Origin: Astragalus membranaceus
Taxonomy: Eukaryota; Streptophyta; Magnoliopsida; Fabales; Fabaceae
Length of the DNA: 64,000 bases
Direction of reading: 5' to 3'
Assembly (NCBI GenBank): GCA_039519185.1
Contig: CM076846.1
Span: 149,186,605-149,250,604 of the forward strand
Shown one piece after another: positions 56,801 through 64,000 of this stretch. Numbering within the stretch: position 1 is the stretch's first letter; each line of letters starts with the position of its first letter. The notes beneath the pieces are model-generated. The model was not told where the DNA came from. It did not search any database and was given only the letters and a program-made list of their open reading frames with translations. A program made the translations under genes and the position numbers.

Positions 56801-57061
56801 GTTGGGGTTTTTCAGAAATTCCAAATGAAAAGGAGTTTCTTCAAAAATTCTGGGTTGAAGTTTACGGTGACTGGGAAAAATTGCTTTAACTTCTTCGCTT
56901 TCTATGGGGTCAGGAAGAGGACCTAAATAAGCATGGGTAAAAGGTTTACCAGCTGGAATAAGTATCTGTTTAAACCAAGTTGGTGAAGGTTCTTCAACGA
57001 AGCCTTCAAAGCCATGCACAGCAACTGTTTGTTCTTGAGGTTGAGCGCTGGAAGAAGCCAT
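53861..57061 (-). CDS. Element C antisense accessory gene: PMD + coiled coil, four exons
   Basis: Convergent with pol. Predicted exons on the minus strand: 55492-57061, 55296-55420, 55152-55214, 53861-55063. All three introns are GT-AG (78, 71 and 88 nt) and the phases fit, giving about 986 aa without a stop. Exon 1 (about 523 aa) begins MASSSAQPQEQTVAV and carries a plant-mobile-domain region: FDIIQLSKYGPRYDSTMILA, SLHLKCGMLSPTLLDVAAIT, GLKPLGETFDPKL, then helical segments and LRPAPVCLHRREFNTPETE. Exons 2-3 are Lys/Pro-rich. Exon 4 opens DTDSDNDN, then HRSRKR (possible nuclear signal), a Ser/Thr/Glu-rich linker and a C-terminal coiled coil (NWDSEIQHYDEEIRILQTKL). Function unknown. Host PMD proteins act in nuclear gene expression and transposon silencing, so a regulatory role is possible. 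Three junctions are shared with element B. Confidence 0.85.
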
Positions 57062-57217
57062 CTGTGTAAATAACGAACAAAGAGGGTTGTGTTCTTAGTG
57101 GAGATGTCGAAACGATGAAAAAGTTTGAAACTTTCGTGAAGAGGCAAGGTTAGCTGAGAAATTTTCAGAGTTTAAGGTTCAAAGTGAGCGTGAAAATGAA
57201 GAAGATGAAGTGAAACG

Positions 57218-57225
57218 TATTTATA
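57218..57225 (-). promoter_or_regulatory. Putative TATA box of the element C antisense gene
   Basis: Minus-strand TATAAATA lies about 157 bp upstream of the antisense ATG (57061). ACGTGG-type motifs occur further upstream on either strand (about 57282-57310). Position and type match the candidate in element B. Confidence 0.5.
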
Positions 57226-57454
57226 CGTTAGAGGTGCAACGGTTGCACAGTTACGACGCTTCGCACGTTTGAGATTCTGAAAAGACGTGGTCTACCAACC
57301 AAATGACGTGGCCCAATAAAATGGTTCGCTTTATCTGCGTAAGGTCATGATCATTTTTGCCTATCACCATTTAATGCAAAGTTGTTGGAGGTGACGTTTC
57401 GAAATCTTCAAAAATATTCTTTTTCTTCCTTAACACTTGTACTGTCGAAAAAGA

Positions 57455-57472
57455 TATTTTTGGGGGGCAATT
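57455..57472 (+). other. Element C polypurine tract
   Basis: atttttggggggcaattt directly precedes the 3' LTR and matches that of element B. Confidence 0.8.
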
Positions 57473-58197
57473 TGTTAGCCTAGAATTTCGACAAGGCTTT
57501 TGAGTGGTTAGTTAATAGGGTTTGACTCTTCATTAAAGATCATTCATAATGCCTTCGAAAAGAAAAAGTGACATTTAAGTCATCTCAGCATGTTTTCGAC
57601 AGAAGAAGTCTTCACCAATTCGACAGGGAAGAGTTTTCGACAGGACAGTGTATTCAGGACTTCGTCAAGCAGTTATTGGCAAACAGTTGTGTCAAATTTC
57701 AAGACTACGGTTAATACAACGTAGGCAGTATGTGGCATCGAACGTGGCACGAAGTCCATCACTGGTTATTGAGACGTAGCCACGTGTCCATAACAGTTTA
57801 CATTTCAGTCATTATTTTCTGTATAAATAGTAGTTTCTACAGAGAAATCAAGGTGGCAAATTATTATACCAAACACACAGTTCTGAAACTCTAATTTCCG
57901 AGTCACAGCGAAAACAGAGTAAAAGAATTATTGTACAACGTATGTGAATTTGTGCACCATTCTCTTTACATTTAATGCAAATTATTACTTTCAATACAAG
58001 TCATTTTACATTTCTGCGTTCCATTTTACTACTTCTTTTTCTTTGATTTCCATTTTCATGGTGAATTGTCTCCCTTTTAAAATATATTTGTTGACAAACT
58101 GCGGTGTTTAAAGACAATTGCTTTGGAGATTTTTGGTTTAATCTCACAAACATTTCTAATAAAACCAGTGATTGTTTGCTAAAAACACCAGCGAACA
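57473..58197 (+). repeat. Element C 3' LTR
   Basis: Same ends and length as the 5' LTR. About nine substitutions, mostly C/T or G/A transitions, were seen by eye. Confidence 0.95.
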
Positions 58198-58202
58198 ACC
58201 AT

Positions 58203-58870
58203 GCGCTACTTTTGATACAAATTTCACACGCACCATTACTTAACTCAATGAACCCATACAGATTTCACACTCACTTTTGATACAAATCTTATGACTATGA
58301 TTAGTCTGAAATAATTAAGACAATTCAGACAGATTTTTAGCTGTCAAATTGTCAAACGGTTATGACATAAAATCCTATAAAATCCCAAACTAAAATTCAA
58401 ACGATTATGATATAAAATCCTTAAACCCATGCCATTATTGCTGCCATGATATGTAATATTCAAAAATTCCTCCACCATTATTGCCTGTAATAAAACTGTG
58501 ATATTCAAAAATTATTTTGTACTAACTACAGCATAACTACCCATATCTCCCGTGAGAATATGCTTTACCCCAGATAACGAAACAAAAAAAAATTAACAAA
58601 TTTGAAATATGGAATATTTTTCTTAAAAGTTCTCCAATAATTAATAATATCATTTAATAAATAAAAGTTCTCCAATAATGTCTGGGGTTTTACCCCAGAA
58701 ATTCAAAAACAAAAGTTCTCCAATAATGTCTGGGGTTTTACAGATTTTTATTAACCAACATATTAAGCAATTATTTTCGGTAACCACCAATCAAGCCCAA
58801 ACCCAATCAAACCCAATAAACACCACGAATAAACTGCTGTATTTTATTGAAAATAAATAGATATTTCAAA
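58203..58870. other. AT-rich spacer between elements C and E
   Basis: No gene. Short direct repeats: aaaagttctccaataat at about 58626, 58664 and 58711 (two followed by gtctggggtttta), tacttttgatacaaattt-like at 58208 and 58272, and tatgacataaaatcc-type at 58361 and 58408. The natural target of element C joins 45746 to 58203. Confidence 0.55.
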
Positions 58871-59337
58871 AGTGAGAAGTCCCACATTGCTTGACTTTGG
58901 ATTCACCAAAGTCTTCATATACTAAAGCTTAATGAGAGCTAGTAAACAAGCAACTAGAAGGGACTCCCTCGCGCGCACAAGTAGGGACCAACATGGCTTG
59001 GTTCAGTGCGAATCTTTCGATTCCCCCCCCCCTGTGCGCTCGACTGGCTATTGATTGCTGGAGCCTATGTCTCTAATAGCTATTTTTCTTAAAGCCTATA
59101 TAAACGATTTCGAGTTGCACTTGAAATATATCTCAAAATTTATTTTTCCACCTTTCTTGAAAAAGAGCTCTGGGTTGCTCTCCTGTCAATATCTAGTTCT
59201 GATACCTCTTTCGTTACTGCGATTGAGAAGACCTGGTTGGACCTCGGGGAATTTGCGCTGTAGAGGCGGATAAATTCTTCAGGGCAGTCGCAAGACGCCT
59301 CCGGTTGTTTATCTAACATTTCTGTGTTTGCAGGTCT

Positions 59338-60291
59338 CTTTTCGACACCATCTATACACTTCGACAGTTTCGGTTTCTGCACATTTGGTTCGCAGCAGCC
59401 CTTGCCACTCAACAGCATCAGTCGAACTTTACTTCTGAAATTCGACTATACAATTTCGACTGCAGTCAGAATTTTCGACAACAATCTGAAGAATTTATCC
59501 TGGCTGACGCAATCAACAACGATGATAACGGTGCTCCCATCAACAACAACAGCAATGTTATCATCCCTTCTGCTGTCCCGGTAACTTATGCGAAACCTTT
59601 CCCTGACATCTCTAAAATTGAGGTCTTCGCAGGCCAAAATTTTCGCAGGTGGCAGGAACGCGTGAGTTCCCTTCTTGACATGCACGGGGTTGCTGCTGCT
59701 CTTACTGACTCCAAACCAGTCGAACCTGCTACTCCCAAACAGGTCGAAGTTTGGACCCATGCCAACAAAGTGTGTCGTCACACAATTCTCAGCACCCTCT
59801 CAAACGAATTGTTCGACATCTACTGTACTTACAAGGAAGCGAATCAGATCTGGGAATCAATGATTCTCAAATACACCGCTGAAGATGCAAGCAAGCAGAA
59901 ATTTGTCATCAGCAACTACTACAATTGGGTCATGAGTGAAACTGGCGAAATCAAAACTCAAATCAACCAGTATCACAAATTACTAGAGGAAATGAAGGCT
60001 GAAAACATAGTTCTCCCTGACGAGTTCATTGCAGGTATTCTGATTGAGAAGCTGCCAGAATCATGGAAGGACTACAAGCAACAACTGAAGCACAAACACA
60101 AGCAATTGTCACTGAACGAGCTGTTGACTCATATCATCATCGAAGATACCAACCGAAAAGAGAGTAACAAGACAAAGGCGAAATCAATGGCTTCACGGGC
60201 AAACATGGTGATGAACAACCCTTCAAGGTTCGACAAAGGCAAACCAGTCTCTCCAAACAAAAGGTACGATCCCAAGAAATCATCTAATTAA
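59338..60291 (+). pseudogene. Element E gag (copia type)
   Basis: The frame is open from a stop at 59314-59316; the true start is unclear because the first ATG (59662) lies inside the conserved domain. Upstream codons (FILADAINNDDNGAPINNN, YAKPFPDISKIEVFAGQNFR) look genuine. Core: RWQERVSSLLDMHGVAAALT, LSNELFDIYCTYKEANQIW, ILIEKLPESWKDYKQQLKHK, LTHIIIEDTNRKE. TAA at 60289-60291 interrupts the frame, which continues with the zinc knuckle. A non-AUG start, a splice (an acceptor-like ttgcag lies at 59328-59333) or a lost ATG could explain the 5' end. Confidence 0.82.
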
Positions 60292-61881
60292 AAGTATCAC
60301 AAAAGGAACAATGATCATTATCCTGGTACTCATAGCACTGAATTCAAGAAAAGAGGATACTGCTTTGTTTGTGGAAAGCCAGGACACTATGCACCTAAAT
60401 GCAGGCATAGGGCGAGAAATGACAATCCTCCTAAGGCTAACGCCAACTTGGCTGATGCTGGTGGAGATGATAATGAGGATGACGATGTCATTGCTGCTGT
60501 CGTTTCTCTGGTCAACATGGAAACTGATGTGAACAAATGGGTGGTGGATTCTGGAGCCACCAAGCACATCTGTGCTAATAGAGAAGTTTTTACCTCCTAC
60601 ACTGCTGTAGGGGAAGGAGAAGAAAATATCTATCTGGGTGACTCACATCCAGCCCCAGTTGTGGGGAAAGGAAAAGTTCTTCTCAAGCTCACATCGGGAA
60701 AAACTCTGGCTCTCACAAATGTGCTTCATGTGCCTAACATAAGGGCAAACCTGATCTCTGTTGGGGTTCTGCTGAAGCATGGTATCAAAGTGACATTTGA
60801 ATCTGATAAGATTGTTCTTACCAAGAACAACATTTTTGTTGGAAAGGGATATTATGATCATGGACTTTTTGTACTCAACACTTTTGATTTCAATAACAAT
60901 GTTTCGACTTCTGCTTACTTGATTGACTCTTATAATATGTGGCATGCTAGACTAGGTCATATTAACTTTCAGTATGTTATTAAATTGCAACGCCTTGGCG
61001 TGATTTCGACTAGTAATAATCAACATAGTAAATGCGATGTATGTGTTGAATCCAAATTAACAAAGAAATCGTGTCCCCCAGTACATCGTGAAACTGAACT
61101 GCTTAGTTTAATTCATACGAACCTAGGAGATCTAAAACAAACTCCAACTAGGGGCGGAAAAAATTATTATGTAACGTTTATAGATGATTTTTCGCGATAC
61201 ACTAAGGTGTTTCTATTAAGACAAAAAGATGAAGCATTTGAAGCTTTTCTTTCATATAAAGCTGAAGTCGAAAATCAATTAGATAGAAAGATTAAAAGAG
61301 TTAGATCCGACCGTGGAGGAGAATACATATCTTTTAATGATTTTTGTGAAAAGGAAGGTATAATACATGAAACAACTCCCCCCTATTCACCTGAATCTAA
61401 TGGCATAGCCGAAAGGAAAAATAGGACATTGAAAGAAATGATGAACGCTATGTTAATAAGTTCTAATGCGCCAACTAACTTGTGGGGTGAGGCTATATTA
61501 ACTGCTTGTTTTATACAAAATAGAACTCCTCATAGGAAAACCGGAGAGACCCCCTATGAACTGTGGAAAGGTTATCAACCTAACTTAAAATATTTAAAAG
61601 TGTGGGGGTGCTTAGCTAAAGTTATGTTGCCTGATCCTAAGAAAAGAAAAATTGGTTGCAAAACCTCTGATTGTGTTTTTATAGGATATGCAGAACACAG
61701 CGCTGCTTATAGATTCCTTGTTGTGAAAAGTGATGTTTTAGATAATAATACTATCGTGGAAACTAAAAATGCTGAGTTTTTTGAAAACGTTTTTCCTTTG
61801 AAACATGATAGTATATCTAGACAACCATTAGCAAGTACTAATGATGAAACTCATGAGGAACCGTATCAAGAACTAAGGTGA
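60292..61881 (+). pseudogene. Element E zinc knuckle, protease and integrase
   Basis: In frame after the TAA: CCHC knuckle (CFVCGKPGHYAPKC, about 60364-60405), protease active site WVVDSGATKHIC (about 60540), integrase zinc domain (WHARLGHINFQY, CDVCVESKLTKKSC) and catalytic core. The first catalytic position reads HTNLGDLK with Asn (61120-61122) where copia integrases have Asp; the second Asp (VRSDRGGEY) and the Glu (PESNGIAERKNRT) are present. The LWGEAILTACFIQNRTPH and VWGCLAKVMLPDPKKRKIG segments follow. TGA at 61879-61881 ends the frame just before RT. Confidence 0.9.
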
Positions 61882-63483
61882 AGTAAAAGGCCAAGAAAAG
61901 AAACATCCTTCGGAAATGATTTTTACACTTATCTAGTCGAAAAAGATCCAGAAACCTTTTTTGAAGCAACTTCTTCTTCTGAGTCGAAATTTTGGAAAGA
62001 AGCCATTAAAACTGAAATAGACTCAATTTCCAAATGTAATACTTGGACCTTAGTTGATTTACCACCTGGGGCAAAATCAATAGGATGCAAGTGGATTTTC
62101 AAAAGAAAATATAACCCTGATGGGTCTATTGATAAATACAAAGCAAGACTAGTAGCAAAAGGTTTTTCTCAAAAACAAAACATTGATTATTTCGATACCT
62201 TTGCTCCAGTAACAAGAATTTCTTCTATTAGAGTTTTAATAGCTTTGGCTTCTATCCACAAACTAGTTATTCATCAAATGGATGTTAAAACCGCTTTTTT
62301 GAACGGTGACTTAGAAGAAGAAATTTACATGAATCAACCCGAAGGATGTATAGTTTCAGGTCAAGAAAACAAAGTATGCAAACTCCTTAAGTCGTTATAT
62401 GGTTTAAAACAAGCACCAAAACAATGGCATGAAAAATTCGACAGAACCTTAGTCGAAGATGGCTTCACCACAACTGAAGTTGATAAATGTGTTTACACTA
62501 AAACTGTGTGTGGAGAACATGTAATCATATGTTTATATGTAGATGACATGCTCATATTTGGTACTTGTCTGGATATTGTTATCAAAACAAAATTCTTTCT
62601 TTCATCTAGTTTCGACGTGAAAGATATGGGTGAGGCTAATGTAATATTAGGAGTTAGAATCATCAGGGAAGGTGATAGTATCACACTAACGCAAGATCAT
62701 TATGTGGAAAAACTTCTTAGGAAGTTTGGACACTATGACTCAATCCCCTTGAGTACCCCCTATGAAGCTAACTCACGCTTAAAGAAAAATAGAGGTGATC
62801 CTGTTGACCAACCTCAGTATGCCCAAGTAATTGGGAGCCTACTACATTTAATGAACTTTTCTCGACCAGACATTGCATTCGCAGTCGGTCGTCTGAGTAG
62901 GTATACTCACAATCCTGGTCAGGATCATTGGAAGGCAATTGCTCACCTTATGAGATATTTGAGAGGTACCACAACTTATGGTATTACTTATAGTGGATTT
63001 CCCGCAGTATTAGAGGGATACTGTGATGCTAACTGGATATCTGATTCAGATGAGACAAAATCCACTAGTGGTTACATTTTCACACTTGGTGGTGGTGCGG
63101 TAACTTGGAGGTCAGCCAAACAATCCATTATTGCTAGATCGACTATGGAGTCGGAATTTGTAGCTCTGGAATTGGCTGGTACTGAAGCTGAATGGTTGAA
63201 GAACCTTTTAGCTAGTATTCCTTTGGGAATAAAACCGACACCATCAGTGTCAATACATTGTGATAGTCAATCGGCAATAGCCGTTGCAAAGAATAAGACC
63301 TATAATGGCAAAAATAGACATGTGCAATTAAGACATAATGTTGTCAAACAATTGCAAAAGTATGGAGAAATATCGATCGATTATGTGAAGTCAGAAGTGA
63401 ATTTGGCCGATCCTCTGACAAAACCCTTAGGGAAGAAAATGATATGTGAAACATCGAGGGGAATGGGACTAAAAGCCAACTGA
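61882..63483 (+). pseudogene. Element E reverse transcriptase and RNase H
   Basis: Continues the same frame after TGA. RT: WKEAIKTEIDSISKCNTW, GCKWIFKRKYNPDGSIDKYK, ARLVAKGFSQ, MDVKTAFLNGDLEEEIYM, SLYGLKQAPKQW, catalytic YVDDMLIFG (about 62535). RNase H: GYCDANWISDSDETKSTSGY, STMESEFVALELAGTEAEW, DSQSAIAVAKN, HNVVKQLQKYGEISIDYV and ADPLTKPLG. It ends at 63483. No further stop or frameshift was seen. Confidence 0.92.
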
Positions 63484-64000
63484 TATTAAGAAGTGATGGT
63501 AACCCAACCTTTGTGATTGGAGATCCCATGAATAAGGTTCAATGTGGTAAAAACAAGTTACTTCTTGATAGTGCTAGCACTGGAAATTAATTCAAGTAAA
63601 TTAATTTCATTATTGTCCCTTCCTATGGTGTTATTGTGATGGTGCTAGACTGCAGGGTTAAAAGGATAAGCTTAAAGCTTTTAATGATTTTCATAGCCCT
63701 TATGGGTGGTGTATGACTTGCAGCATACACTTGATGAAATCACCTATATGAGTGTCAAGTGAGGCCGCTTGCATGAGATCCTGGCGAGGTCTCTAGAGCA
63801 CTCATGAATACCGAGCACGCGCAGGGCCTAGTAGCGCAACACCGCGAAAACAGCAAGAATTGTGGGGGTGTAATGTGATAATGAAACCTCTAACATATAA
63901 TATGCGTCTTGGGTTCCATAGCTTGCTATACCAATTCGCAGTATGTTATGTTTTATCTATCTAGGACTGGTTCCATAGCTTGCTATACAGCTCCAAAACT
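63484..64000 (+). other. Element E 3' non-coding region
   Basis: It holds the usual copia 3' tail (gtgtatgacttgcagcatac, about 63709), a purine-rich tract (63861-63870) and the repeated phrase ggttccatagcttgctatac (63913 and 63971). The sequence after the purine tract has no counterpart near 58872-59337, so where the 3' LTR begins cannot be told. Confidence 0.6.

Larger units (their letters stand above)
45747..58197 (+). mobile_element. Element C: complete Tat-type Ty3/gypsy retrotransposon with antisense gene, TSD accat
   Basis: LTRs 45747-46471 and 57473-58197 (725 bp each; about nine differences, roughly 98.8% identical). Target duplications accat are at 45742-45746 and 58198-58202. Order as in element B: PBS, gag, protease, pol (RT, RNase H, second RNase H, integrase), minus-strand accessory gene, polypurine tract (tttttggggggcaatt), LTR. 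Proteins closely resemble those of B, but the LTR sequences differ substantially, so the two are sister subfamilies. At a commonly used plant rate (1.3e-8 per site per year) the LTR divergence corresponds to about half a million years. Confidence 0.95.
58872..64000 (+). mobile_element. Element E: Ty1/copia retrotransposon, right end outside window
   Basis: A single long gag-pol frame (59338-63483) in copia order: gag, CCHC knuckle, protease, integrase, RT, RNase H. The upstream 58872-59337 probably includes the 5' LTR (gaagtcccacattgcttgac start-like sequence, TATA-like cctatataaac near 59096), but the 3' LTR is not in the window, so its limits are unproven. A purine-rich tgtgggggtg tract lies at 63861-63870. 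Two in-frame stops and a changed integrase residue make this copy defective. Confidence 0.85.

Overview
The window looks like repeat-rich nuclear DNA from a flowering plant, most likely a papilionoid legume. The evidence is intron-bearing plant genes (a TFIIH p44-like gene, two TIR-NBS-LRR remnants, an F-box/FBA gene) embedded in Ty3/gypsy and Ty1/copia LTR retrotransposons of plant-only lineages (Tat, Athila), plus short inverted-repeat elements of a kind common in legumes. No species can be fixed from the sequence alone.

Layout, left to right. 1-3.3 kb: a minus-strand TFIIH subunit 2 (p44/SSL1)-like gene that lacks the usual N-terminus. 3.3-7.1 kb: GA-rich repeats, three small inverted-repeat elements and direct duplications. 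7.1-8.4 kb: a plus-strand TIR-NBS pseudogene. 8.4-36.3 kb: a deep nest of retrotransposons. A degraded minus-strand Ty3/gypsy element (A) starts with an LTR at 35002-35456, next to an integrase fragment of another gypsy copy (F). Two solo LTRs of one family sit in A's gag (10732-13328, TSD gggtt; 13929-34762, TSD gtgga). The second is split by a very young Tat-type element (B, 14952-33735). B's gag is in turn split by a young, pol-deleted Athila-type element (D, 16402-22793, TSD gcgaa). 36.6-40 kb: a minus-strand NBS-LRR pseudogene and an intact F-box gene. 40.1-45.3 kb: tandem repeats, a small solo LTR, a TAA microsatellite and a pyrimidine-rich array duplicated in ~2.05 kb units. 45.7-58.2 kb: a complete Tat-type element (C, TSD accat) related to B. 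58.9-64 kb: a Ty1/copia element (E) running off the right edge.

The most interesting content is in B and C. Both carry, between pol and the 3' LTR, a gene on the opposite strand from gag-pol. I had first seen it as separate ORFs, but GT-AG junctions with compatible phases join them into one multi-exon gene. In C this is four exons and about 986 codons, with an N-terminal plant-mobile-domain (PMD) region, a basic/acidic linker and a C-terminal coiled coil. Three of the exon junctions recur in B, and both copies have a TATA-like box upstream of the antisense start. That PMD-type extra ORFs exist in Tat elements is known. The spliced PMD plus coiled-coil architecture, with its own promoter, is the inference worth testing.

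None of the elements is fully intact. B has a stop in RT, C has a gag/pro stop and an integrase frameshift, D has no RT or integrase, and E has two stops and a changed integrase catalytic residue. Even so, B, C and D have nearly identical LTR pairs, so the family machinery has acted recently, presumably supplied in trans by other copies.
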